Assembly: GCA_044357345.1 (NCBI GenBank) | Contig: JBIKPR010000013.1 | Span: forward strand, 1-43,704 | Origin: JABMMZ01 sp044357345 | GTDB taxonomy: Bacteria > Bacteroidota > Bacteroidia > NS11-12g > UBA955 | Direction of reading: 5' to 3' | DNA length: 43,704 bases | In this document: positions 1 to 7,488 of the stretch, one piece after another | Position numbering within the stretch: position 1 is the first letter of the stretch | Layout of the letters: each line of letters begins with the position of its first letter | Notes under the pieces: model-generated | Seen by the model: only the letters and a program-made list of their open reading frames with translations | Told to the model about the DNA's origin: nothing | Database searches by the model: none | Position numbers and translations under genes: made by a program

Positions 1-141
1 AATGTTGACTTGCATGAAGCCATTACCAATATCCCTGCACCTAGCGAAGATATGAAAGGTAAAGTGATTGATGAAACTGAAAAAGGTTACACACTCAACG
101 GACATGTGATCAGATTTGCAAAAGTGGTTGTTGGCGAATAA
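1..141 (+). CDS. grpE: GrpE, C-terminal fragment (gene starts before the window)
   Basis: The first 46 codons are open from base 1 to a TAA at 139-141. They read like the C-terminal beta domain of GrpE, the nucleotide-exchange factor of DnaK: an acidic stretch followed by GYTLNGHVIRFAKVVV, the typical end of the family, where the domain docks onto the DnaK ATPase. Only 13 bases separate its stop from the dnaJ start, so the two are very probably co-transcribed. The N-terminal coiled coil lies outside the window. Confidence 0.85.
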   Translation, partial: NVDLHEAITNIPAPSEDMKGKVIDETEKGYTLNGHVIRFAKVVVGE

Positions 142-154
142 ATAAAATAATATT

Positions 155-1291
155 TTGGCAAAAAGAGATTTTTACGATATACTCGAGGTAACAAAGAGTG
201 CTTCTGCGGATGAGATTAAAAAGGCTTACCGCAAAATGGCCATTAAATTCCATCCAGATAAAAACCCTGGCAACAAGGAAGCGGAAGAGAAATTCAAAGA
301 GGCGGCTGAAGCTTATGAAGTGCTAAGTGATGCACAGAAGAAGCAACGCTATGACCAATACGGTCATGCTGGCGTAGGTGGGGCTGCTGGCGGTGGTTCT
401 TATGGTGGTGGCATGAATATGGATGATATATTCAGTCAATTCGGCGACATATTCGGCGGCGGTGGTGGAAGTGGTGGTTTTGGCGATTTCTTTGGCCAAC
501 AGGGTGGAAGAAACGGCCGCACACGTGCCAATGTTGGTAGCAATATCCGCATCAAATTAAAATTGTCTTTTATCGACATTAAAAATGGTGTCGAAAAGAA
601 AATCAAATACCGCAAACAAGTACTCGCTAAAGGGGCAACTTTTAAAGAATGTACAACCTGCCGCGGTACAGGGCAAGTTAACCGTATTACCCAAACTTTC
701 CTTGGTCAAATGCAAACCGTTTCAGCCTGCCCACATTGTGGTGGTAGTGGTAAAACTTTGTCTAACAAGCCAGCGGGAGCCAATGAGCATGGCCTGGTGT
801 ATGAGGAAATTGAAACTACCATCAAAATACCTGCAGGTGTTCAAGAAGGTATGCAATTGTCTATCAGTGGCAAAGGAAACGCTGCCCCAGGCGGTGGAAT
901 TGATGGCGACTTGTTAATTCTGGTAGAAGAGGAAAAACACCCAGAACTGGAGCGTCAAGACAACCATGTAATTTATAACCTAGCCATTAGCGTTACTGAT
1001 GCTATTCTTGGATGCAGTATCGAAGTTCCAACGGTCGATGGAAAAGCGAAAATAAGCATAGAACCAGGTACCCAAAGTGGTAAAGTCCTTCGTCTTCGTG
1101 GCAAAGGTTTCCCTGAGGTTAATGGTTATAACACAGGCGACCAACTTATCATGGTACATATCTGGATTCCAAAAAAAGTGAGTTCTGAAGAAGCTGATCT
1201 TTTGAAGAAGTTAAAAGACTCAGAGAACTTTTCGCCGAAAAATGCGAAGAGGGAGAAGGGGTTCTTCGACAGAGTGAAAGACTGGTTTTAG
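155..1291 (+). CDS. dnaJ: Chaperone DnaJ (Hsp40) with half of the usual zinc finger
   Basis: Hsp40 co-chaperone that delivers substrates to DnaK and stimulates its ATPase. The J domain is at residues 5-70 with the HPD triad at 33-35. A Gly/Phe-rich linker (about 75-120) follows, then the cysteine-rich region and the two C-terminal beta domains, ending in FFDRVKDWF. The start is a TTG at 155: the reading frame begins MAKRDFYDIL there and I see no in-frame ATG upstream. Classical DnaJ has four CxxCxGxG motifs. This one has only two, at residues 166-173 and 192-199 (motifs 2 and 3). The places of motifs 1 and 4 carry no cysteines, so one of the two zinc sites should be absent. The downstream neighbour is non-coding. 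Confidence 0.95.
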   Translation: MAKRDFYDILEVTKSASADEIKKAYRKMAIKFHPDKNPGNKEAEEKFKEAAEAYEVLSDAQKKQRYDQYGHAGVGGAAGGGSYGGGMNMDDIFSQFGDIFGGGGGSGGFGDFFGQQGGRNGRTRANVGSNIRIKLKLSFIDIKNGVEKKIKYRKQVLAKGATFKECTTCRGTGQVNRITQTFLGQMQTVSACPHCGGSGKTLSNKPAGANEHGLVYEEIETTIKIPAGVQEGMQLSISGKGNAAPGGGIDGDLLILVEEEKHPELERQDNHVIYNLAISVTDAILGCSIEVPTVDGKAKISIEPGTQSGKVLRLRGKGFPEVNGYNTGDQLIMVHIWIPKKVSSEEADLLKKLKDSENFSPKNAKREKGFFDRVKDWF

Positions 1292-1657
1292 TAATTGGGA
1301 TTTTGGGCTGCCATCTGCTGCGTTGCGCTCACTCAAAAAATGCTCATGTGCATTAGGGGCAAGAGCAAGGGCAAGAGTGAGGCAATAGGAAATTCTTTTA
1401 GTTTACGTCAATTCTCGTATTTTAGACTTAACTCAGCCCTGTTGTTGTTGTCACATTGTTTAACTTTAATAGACAGGATTCTAGTTAACGTTTTGAAGTT
1501 CCTACCACTTATTGCGGGCGCCTAACAGCCGCTGCTCATAATCTCAAAAATGGTCTTCGGAAGATTGTTTGGGGCTCGACAAGGTCTCGCATTTTTTTTG
1601 GGATTTTGGACTGCCATCTGCGGCGTTGTGCTCATTAAAAAGCAACAACCACAAGAG

Positions 1658-1675
1658 TTCCGATAGCTATCGGAA
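1658..1675. repeat. 18-bp perfect palindrome
   Basis: TTCCGATAGCTATCGGAA is self-complementary over its whole length. From memory, GATAGCTATC-centred palindromes are frequent in Bacteroidota intergenic DNA, so this is probably a dispersed repeat rather than an operator. That is an inference. Confidence 0.6.
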
Positions 1676-1724
1676 TGAGGAAGGCAGTCGGAGTATGTTG
1701 GTGATTTCGATTTGCCGATTAACA

Positions 1725-1848
1725 ACTCCATAGGAGTGGAATTATTATTGCTTCGGAGAAGCTAAATTATTATACCCCCCAGTACCAGAACTCCTTTTAG
1801 TCGCACAGTACGGGGTGTTTATGGTGAAAAATCAGCTCCGTAGGTGCT
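1725..1848. repeat. Cluster of three CTCC...GGAG-type short palindromes
   Basis: Three 13-15-bp near-palindromes occur in series: ACTCCATAGGAGT (1725-1737), GCTTCGGAGAAGC (1750-1762) and AGCTCCGTAGGTGCT (1834-1848). Each is followed by an AT-only tail resembling GAATTATTA. The shared layout of a hairpin plus a short AT tail suggests copies of one small repeat family. Confidence 0.6.
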
Positions 1849-1882
1849 GAATTATAAAATATCAATCCATTCGAAATGCTAT

Positions 1883-2000
1883 TGCAAACAAATTAAATGT
1901 GAGTTAAAAACAGTCAACCTTATTCAGGCATCGACATAATCTGCAAACATGTTAAAAGTTAGTTTAAAACGGTCAACCTTATTCAGGCATCGACACACGA
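1883..2000. repeat. Two-unit tandem repeat, period 59 bp
   Basis: Units 1883-1941 and 1942-2000 align end to end. Their second halves contain an identical 24-bp core (1913-1936 and 1972-1995), while the first halves are similar but diverged. The array ends about 30 bp past the eutBC stop on the minus strand. Confidence 0.75.
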
Positions 2001-2006
2001 CAAACT

Positions 2007-2030
2007 AATAACCATTAACTATTAACCATT
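2007..2030. repeat. Heptamer-like repeat (AATAACC / ATTAACT / ATTAACC)
   Basis: Three consecutive 7-bp units immediately follow the eutBC stop codon on the minus strand. Short enough to have arisen by slippage. Confidence 0.45.
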
Positions 2031-4334
2031 TTAGTTTTGCTTTGAGCTGAGCTCCTCGCATAATTTAAAAATTTCAAGTGCTGCCATTTCTGGTAATAAG
2101 GTGGTATCTGAAATGCCTGAAATTACTTTGGTGATGTTGTGGTCGACTTTGCTTTTGGTGTTCCAAACGTCTTGCTCTGCCACAGTGATATAAACTGAAT
2201 ACGCATGATGTCCGGAACCAGGCCTTTCCCCAATGATATGGATAATCCCCTTTCTTGCTTTGCCAACTTGTCCAAACAAATATTCGCCACATGAATAGCC
2301 CGCTCTGACACGGCCGTTTATTATCACAATATTCGTGTCGTTTAATTTTAAAGTGCTTTTAGCAAATGAATCTTTTAGTTTAGACATTATCGGAAACAAA
2401 TGGTCTTTGTCTGTAAGTGAATTTGGACTTAAACCATCTGAAATGATCAACTGGAAATCAAATTCTGACTTTAGTTTTTTTAGTTTAAGTACAGAGTCTT
2501 GCCTTAGTTTTTCTCCAGATTGTGGATGGTAAATATAGTCCTTACGGTCTACAGACTCTGAATGCAACAAACATACATATGGGATTTCTTTTATAAAGGG
2601 TTCCGATAATTCTGTCCATAAACTCTTTTTAGAATCGTGGTACAAGAAATTAACTTCCTTTTCTAATGCTGGTTCTAAATCATAAATGTTCTGACCATGT
2701 CCAACAGCAATTGGAACGCCTCTGTCTTTTATTCTGTTAATACAGGCTTTGCCTTCCTCGTAAATTTCTTGTTCCTCTCTTTGGTCGTTTTTGAGTCTTA
2801 GGTATTGCAAATAAACCCATATTGGATCGCCAAAATGAGGACCAACTTTGTTGTCTGAGTTTATAATTCCTATGCGTTTAAAGAAGTTCCACATACTGTC
2901 ATTAACCTTGTAGCCAAACTTCTCTCTAATTCTCACATGGTCGCTAAATGAGGTGGTTAAATAGCTTAGCATAGGATCGTTTTTCGTAGGCAAGGCCATT
3001 AGGTAAGCCGGATTTGCAGGTGCAATTTGGTCTATACACCAATTCAAATCATCTAGACTCACATCCATATGCAAGGTTGAACAAATGTCTAAACCGATTG
3101 GGTGTCCATGCAGTTTGCCCATTGCAATGTCTTCTAAACAACAACGAACCAATTGTTCTTTAGTCCTGAAAACTTCTGGACCTATAAATCCAGCCACATC
3201 ATTAACTATTACCCATGCAGGTTCTTTGTTTGGATTGTTGTTGTTGATTTCTGATTTTAAACCTCTTAAAAATCCATATTTCCTCGATTCATGAACCAGC
3301 ATATCGAAGCCCTCACTGTGACCATTGGTGGCATCTGCCCCTTGTCCAGTTTCTGCATACAAACCATACTTGCCTTTTCTTTTTAAGGCATGTTTCCTCA
3401 TTTTTTCTAGACTAACATCAAAAGTCTTGTTGGCGTTTACAGTGCTCGCAAGGCTTTGAAACCAAATTCCAGTGGTATTGGGTTGGAATTCTTCAACTTC
3501 TGCTTGAATATCAATATGAGATAAAACGCAATTCGGCATTTCATTCTCCAAGCCGAAAGTTTTTAAAATATCATTTAATTCGTATTCAATTTTAGCAACA
3601 GATTTAGGATCACTAGAAACCGGATTTGTCCCTAATAGCAAATCGCCCACAGCAAATGACCAAGCATTAAAAACCTGCCAAATGATGTCTTCGGTGTCGT
3701 CGGTTGGTGAATTAGGTTGAACACGCGCGCTTAAATATCCTTTGCTGCCAATCTTGGAATTTGGAAGCGGATTGAATACGGTTTGGCCCACTTTAATCAG
3801 CTCTTCATTACTCATTGTTTTAACCAAACATGCAATGGTATCGCTGCTTAAGCTTGGCATAATTTCTTTGATCTCAGCTTCTGATTTTGTTATTACAAAC
3901 AACTTCAATTCTGCAATCGTCCAATTCCCAAGGTCTAAATTGCTTTTGGTATTTTCAGCTATATAAATTGATATTTCATCCTCGTACAAGCTGTGCTTGA
4001 CTAAATCGGAAATTTTTGTTCTTAGAATAAGCAATCTTGCATAGTCTCTCGACTGCTCGTTTACTGCCGCAACACCAATCATTTGGTCTCCTTCCTTGAA
4101 CCGGTTCGCAGAGCCAATTATTTTCTTGTAAAAGTCTAGGTCCAATCTTCCTTTGATTCGATTGATATAGGAGAAAATATCCTCGTTGTTTTCAGGTGAT
4201 CTCAACCTTACACCCAAATTGCTTTTTGTTGTGTCTAGAATAAAACCGAATGTTCGACTTTGGTTTAAAAGCAAAGCCCCACCAATCAATCCACATTGAA
4301 GAATAAATTCTCGTCTTAAAGTTTTTCTATTCAT
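2031..4334 (-). CDS. eutBC: Fused EutB-EutC ethanolamine ammonia-lyase with a Tat-type signal
   Basis: Adenosylcobalamin-dependent cleavage of ethanolamine to acetaldehyde and ammonia, normally done by separate EutB and EutC chains. Here both are in one 767-residue protein. Residues 1-32 look like a twin-arginine signal: LRREFI at 6-11, then a hydrophobic run. About 45-490 match EutB, with SARVQPNSPTDD (202-213), ETGQG (328-332), AGFIGPE (381-387) and MGKLHGHP (405-412). About 575-767 match EutC, with VDRKDYIYHP (595-604), LIISDGLS (629-636), GRVRAGYSCGEYL (674-686) and IIGERPGSG (700-708). The start is 18 bases after the pepT stop on the same strand, so pepT-eutBC is a likely operon. No microcompartment, reactivase (EutA) or aldehyde dehydrogenase gene is present. 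The family call is firm. Export is an inference from the N-terminus. Confidence 0.88.
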   Translation of the reverse strand: MNRKTLRREFILQCGLIGGALLLNQSRTFGFILDTTKSNLGVRLRSPENNEDIFSYINRIKGRLDLDFYKKIIGSANRFKEGDQMIGVAAVNEQSRDYARLLILRTKISDLVKHSLYEDEISIYIAENTKSNLDLGNWTIAELKLFVITKSEAEIKEIMPSLSSDTIACLVKTMSNEELIKVGQTVFNPLPNSKIGSKGYLSARVQPNSPTDDTEDIIWQVFNAWSFAVGDLLLGTNPVSSDPKSVAKIEYELNDILKTFGLENEMPNCVLSHIDIQAEVEEFQPNTTGIWFQSLASTVNANKTFDVSLEKMRKHALKRKGKYGLYAETGQGADATNGHSEGFDMLVHESRKYGFLRGLKSEINNNNPNKEPAWVIVNDVAGFIGPEVFRTKEQLVRCCLEDIAMGKLHGHPIGLDICSTLHMDVSLDDLNWCIDQIAPANPAYLMALPTKNDPMLSYLTTSFSDHVRIREKFGYKVNDSMWNFFKRIGIINSDNKVGPHFGDPIWVYLQYLRLKNDQREEQEIYEEGKACINRIKDRGVPIAVGHGQNIYDLEPALEKEVNFLYHDSKKSLWTELSEPFIKEIPYVCLLHSESVDRKDYIYHPQSGEKLRQDSVLKLKKLKSEFDFQLIISDGLSPNSLTDKDHLFPIMSKLKDSFAKSTLKLNDTNIVIINGRVRAGYSCGEYLFGQVGKARKGIIHIIGERPGSGHHAYSVYITVAEQDVWNTKSKVDHNITKVISGISDTTLLPEMAALEIFKLCEELSSKQN

Positions 4335-4352
4335 GGCTTTTGCTTTCTATTA

Positions 4353-5597
4353 TTACTCCGCCCAAATATTGCTCAAATGCACCAAGGTTTCTACCGCTTT
4401 CTCCATGTCCTGAATACTGACGTATTCTTTGCGTGAATGTATGGCCATTTCGCCTGTGAAGATATTTGGACATGGCATACCCATAAACGACAAGCGTGAT
4501 CCATCGGTTCCTCCTCTGATGCTCTCTGTTACAGGATTCATACCGGCTCTTTTATAGGCTTCCATGGCATGTGCCATTACCTGAGGATGTCTGTCCAACA
4601 TCTCGCGCATGTTGCGGTATTGCTCTTTCACTGTAAATGTATATTTAGTCCCAGGAAAGGCTGCACAAGTTGCTTTGGCATAGTCTTCCAATCTTGCTTC
4701 ATGCTCAGCCAATTTGCTGGTTTCAAAATCTCTAACTATAAAATGAATAATGGCATTCTCTACCGCAGCATCCATGTGTACGGGATGCACAAATGCTTCT
4801 CGGCCATTGGTGCGTTCTGGACACCATGAGTCTTTTGGCAATGAGTCCATAAAATGGGAAGCGATCTTAATTGCATTCACCATTTTGTCTTTGGCATAAC
4901 CCGGATGTGCACTGATTCCTTCAAATATTACCGTGGCACCATCGGCTGAAAATGATTCGCCTTCTAGAACGCCTCTCGGTCCGCCGTCTAAAGTATAACC
5001 AAAGTCAGCCCCCAATTTTTCCATATCTACTTTGTTCACGCCTCGGCCAATTTCTTCGTCAGGGGTAAACAAGATTCTAATTTTACCGTGTGGTACTTCT
5101 GGATGTTTAATTAGATATGCTGCCAAGTCCATGATGATGGCAACACCAGCTTTATTGTCTGCCCCCAATAATGTTTTACCCGAAGCGGTGATGATATCGT
5201 CGCCCAATCTTTCTTTTAAATAAGGATGGTCTTCCATACTCAAAATTAATGTAGCATCGTCTGTAAATAGGATAGGGCTGCCATCAAAGTTTTTGTGCAT
5301 TACAGGTTTAACATTTGCTCCAGTTACGTCTGGTGCTGTGTCTACATGCGAACAAAAGCACAATACCGGAACTTCTTTATCAATAGTTGCGGGAATGCTT
5401 GCGTAAACATAACCATATTGGTCTAGCACAGCGTCGCCAATGCCCATAGCAATAAGTTCATCAACCAATAGTCGGCTTAAATCTTTTTGTTTCTCTGAAG
5501 AAGGTTGGGTTTCTGAATTTGGATCTGCTTCTGTGTCTATTTGAACATAGCGCATAAAACGCTCGGCAACCGTGTGTGTGTAATCTTTTAATGACAT
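4353..5597 (-). CDS. pepT: Peptidase T (tripeptide aminopeptidase)
   Basis: Cytoplasmic M20-family metallopeptidase that removes N-terminal residues from tripeptides. Length is 414 residues, the normal family size. The two-zinc site is recognisable: HVD at 84-86, GADNKAG around 145-151, the catalytic/ligand acids in TPDEEIGRG (178-186), YTLDGG (201-206) and the C-terminal AIHSRKEY. ATG at 5597 is preceded by a good promoter (TAGGTTTG with TTG 20 bp further upstream). Likely first gene of a two-gene transcript with eutBC. Together they could supply amino nitrogen and small carbon units from scavenged material, but that link is inference. Confidence 0.95.
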   Translation of the reverse strand: MSLKDYTHTVAERFMRYVQIDTEADPNSETQPSSEKQKDLSRLLVDELIAMGIGDAVLDQYGYVYASIPATIDKEVPVLCFCSHVDTAPDVTGANVKPVMHKNFDGSPILFTDDATLILSMEDHPYLKERLGDDIITASGKTLLGADNKAGVAIIMDLAAYLIKHPEVPHGKIRILFTPDEEIGRGVNKVDMEKLGADFGYTLDGGPRGVLEGESFSADGATVIFEGISAHPGYAKDKMVNAIKIASHFMDSLPKDSWCPERTNGREAFVHPVHMDAAVENAIIHFIVRDFETSKLAEHEARLEDYAKATCAAFPGTKYTFTVKEQYRNMREMLDRHPQVMAHAMEAYKRAGMNPVTESIRGGTDGSRLSFMGMPCPNIFTGEMAIHSRKEYVSIQDMEKAVETLVHLSNIWAE

Positions 5598-5611
5598 AAT
5601 GAATCTGACTG

Positions 5612-5642
5612 CAAACCTACATGTTTTTTCCTTTCAGAACAA
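5612..5642 (-). promoter_or_regulatory. Predicted promoter of pepT
   Basis: On the minus strand, TTG (5642-5640) lies 20 bp before TAGGTTTG (5619-5612). This fits the Bacteroidota primary sigma pattern TTG / TAnnTTTG. The -7 element ends 14 bases before the pepT ATG. Confidence 0.6.
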
Positions 5643-5684
5643 TTAAGCAGTAAGAGAAACATAGACTTAATGGGGTGTAAATAT

Positions 5685-5719
5685 AAAAAGCCTGATTAAT
5701 TCTCTTAATCAGGCTTTTT
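5685..5719 (-). terminator. Rho-independent terminator after pdhB
   Basis: Perfect 15-bp stem AAAAAGCCTGATTAA / TTAATCAGGCTTTTT with a 5-base loop, 14 bases past the pdhB stop. Read on the minus strand it ends in a T tract. It can work in both directions, but only pdhB points into it. Confidence 0.9.
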
Positions 5720-5733
5720 ATTAAAATGTTTTT

Positions 5734-6714
5734 TTATTTTTTATAAGCTACCGATTGCGCTGCTTCAACGATTTTAGCAACACTTGGCAAATAGACATCC
5801 ACCAAAGTAGAAGCGTATGGCAATGGAACGTCTTGGCTGCAAATACGTCTTATTGGTGCATCTAAATAATCAAATGCATGCTTTTGAACTTGGTAAGTAA
5901 TCTCTGAGCTGATAGATGCCAATGGCCAAGCTTCTTCAACTATCACCAAACGGTTGGTTTTTTTAACTGAATTAACAATGGTCTCGTGGTCAAGCGGTCT
6001 AACCGTTCTTAAATCGATAACCTCAACACTCATGCCTTCAGATTCTAGAGCTTTAACTGCTTCGTATACCCTTAGCATCATTTTACCAAAAGAAACGATG
6101 GTAACATCTTTTCCTTCTTGAACGATATGTGCTTTGCCCAATTCTAAAATGTATTCTTCTTCTGGTACTTCACCTTTCAAACCATACATTTGCTCGCTTT
6201 CCATGAAGATTACAGGGTTGCCATCGCGAATAGACGCTTTTAACAAACCTTTAGCATCATATGGATTTGAAGGAACAACCACTTTTAAACCTGGCGTATT
6301 GGCATACCAATTTTCAAAGTTTTGTGAGTGTTGTGCCCCCAATTGACCAGCGCTACCAGTCGGTCCTCTAAACACCATATGGCATTTGTATTGGCCTGCT
6401 GACATACTGTTCATTTTAGCGGCACTGTTAATTACTTGGTCAATCGCCACCAAAGAAAAGTTGAAGGTCATGAATTCAACAATTGGAATTAATCCGTTTG
6501 CTGCTGCACCAACTGCAATACCGGCAAAACCTAGTTCTGCAATCGGGGTGTCTATGACACGTTTTGCGCCGAACTCAGCCAGCATTCCTTGACTCACTTT
6601 GTAAGCGCCGTTATATTCAGCCACTTCTTCTCCCATTAAGAAAATACGGTCATTGCGACGCATTTCTTCGTTCATGGCTTCTCTAAGGGCTTCGCGAAAT
6701 TGAATTTCTCTCAT
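5734..6714 (-). CDS. pdhB: Pyruvate dehydrogenase E1 component, beta subunit
   Basis: Thiamine-diphosphate-dependent E1 beta chain of the pyruvate dehydrogenase complex, partner of E1 alpha in oxidative decarboxylation of pyruvate. The chosen ATG (6714) gives 326 residues beginning MREIQFREALREAM, the usual family start. The frame stays open a further 33 codons upstream, but that extension looks non-coding. Family signatures include DTPIAELGFAGIAVG (with the ThDP-contacting Glu), FRGPTGSAGQLGAQHSQ and IVEEAWPLASISSE. No E1 alpha or E2 gene is adjacent, so the complex is split across the genome. A branched-chain E1 beta is the main alternative, less likely from the close match to Bacteroidota PdhB that I recall. 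Confidence 0.9.
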   Translation of the reverse strand: MREIQFREALREAMNEEMRRNDRIFLMGEEVAEYNGAYKVSQGMLAEFGAKRVIDTPIAELGFAGIAVGAAANGLIPIVEFMTFNFSLVAIDQVINSAAKMNSMSAGQYKCHMVFRGPTGSAGQLGAQHSQNFENWYANTPGLKVVVPSNPYDAKGLLKASIRDGNPVIFMESEQMYGLKGEVPEEEYILELGKAHIVQEGKDVTIVSFGKMMLRVYEAVKALESEGMSVEVIDLRTVRPLDHETIVNSVKKTNRLVIVEEAWPLASISSEITYQVQKHAFDYLDAPIRRICSQDVPLPYASTLVDVYLPSVAKIVEAAQSVAYKK

Positions 6715-6821
6715 GTATACGTTTTTAAGATTGGCAAAAATAACCATTGTCTCTGTAAATGCAAAAACAATATTTGCGATTAATCTACGGGCTTTTTCTT
6801 TTATAAAGACCATCTATAACC

Positions 6822-6829
6822 TACCTTTG
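6822..6829 (+). promoter_or_regulatory. -7 element (TACCTTTG) of trmB
   Basis: Matches TAnnTTTG and ends 10 bases before the trmB ATG. The implied 5' untranslated region is only a few bases. No clear TTG at the expected upstream distance. Confidence 0.5.
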
Positions 6830-6839
6830 CAACCTTTTT

Positions 6840-7484
6840 ATGGGAAAAAATAAACTCAAAAAGTTCGACCAGTACAATACCTTCGACAACACCTTCGATG
6901 CGCGCAATCAGCTGAAAGGCAAATGGCATTCAGAAGTATTTAAAAATAACAACCCCATTACGCTTGAATTGGCTTGTGGAAGAGGTGAGTACACCGTTGG
7001 TTTGGCACGTTTGTTCCCTAGTAGGAATTTTGTGGGTGTCGATGTGAAAGCTTCCCGCATGTGGCAAGGTGCCAAATATGCCATTGAGGACAACTTGAAC
7101 AACGTAGCATTTATTCGCATTCAAATTGATTTTATCCTCGATTATTTTGATGTAGGTGAAGTCGATGAAATATGGATTACTTTCCCTGATCCTCAACCCC
7201 AAAAACCAAGAGAAAAACAAAGATTGACCAGCCCGAATTTTATTGCCCGATATTTCCAATTGTTAGGTACTCATAAACATGTTAATTTGAAAACCGACAG
7301 TGATTTGCTTTTTGCTTACACATTGAAAACGCTAGAGCCTATAAATGCACAGGTAAAAGAATTGTTGTTTGATATCGATGAGAAAGAGGACCTGCAAGAG
7401 GAATTGAAAATCAAGACCTATTATGAGAACATGTGGCGTGAAAAAGGCATTAAAATCAAATACCTGAAATTCTGTTTTGTCTAA
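6840..7484 (+). CDS. trmB: tRNA (guanine-N7-)-methyltransferase TrmB
   Basis: SAM-dependent enzyme that makes 7-methylguanosine at position 46 of tRNA. Length is 214 residues. The SAM-binding motif is LELACGRGEYTVGLA (about 41-55), followed by FVGVDVKASRMWQGA. The family-defining ITFPDPQPQKPREKQRL (about 112-129) replaces the more common FPDPWPKKRH. The C-terminal half keeps LTSPNFIARYFQLL and LKTDSDLLF. It is divergent from pdhB (125 bases between the start codons) and ends 4 bases from the convergent TrpF-like gene. Confidence 0.93.
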   Translation: MGKNKLKKFDQYNTFDNTFDARNQLKGKWHSEVFKNNNPITLELACGRGEYTVGLARLFPSRNFVGVDVKASRMWQGAKYAIEDNLNNVAFIRIQIDFILDYFDVGEVDEIWITFPDPQPQKPREKQRLTSPNFIARYFQLLGTHKHVNLKTDSDLLFAYTLKTLEPINAQVKELLFDIDEKEDLQEELKIKTYYENMWREKGIKIKYLKFCFV

Positions 7485-7488
7485 GCGC

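Larger units (their letters stand above)
1292..2030. repeat. 739-bp non-coding spacer, mosaic of diverged repeats and palindromes
   Basis: No convincing gene lies between dnaJ and the eutBC stop. The stretch holds a diverged 37-bp direct repeat (1296-1332 and 1599-1635, about four mismatches), an 18-bp perfect palindrome at 1658-1675 (TTCCGATAGCTATCGGAA), three short CTCC/GGAG-type palindromes (1725-1848), a two-unit 59-bp tandem repeat (1883-2000) and a heptamer-like repeat next to the eutBC stop. Short open frames in it overlap these repeats and have no start signals. It looks like an accumulation of intergenic repeat elements. Confidence 0.7.

Noticed and set aside
1295..1731. Open frames on both strands (76 and 69 codons) between dnaJ and eutBC
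   Set aside because: They lie over the repeats, lack start signals and give no protein-like composition. Treated as non-coding.
1883..2000. Possible mini CRISPR array (identical 24-bp repeats about 35 bp apart)
   Set aside because: The intervening segments are themselves similar, so it is a tandem duplication. Only two units and no cas genes.
2031..4334. Lipoprotein signal on the fused Eut protein (Cys14)
   Set aside because: The cysteine is at the start of the hydrophobic run, not after it, so it is not a lipobox; a twin-arginine signal fits better.
5734..6813. 359-residue version of PdhB
   Set aside because: The extra 33 residues do not resemble the family and precede the conserved MREIQFREAL start.
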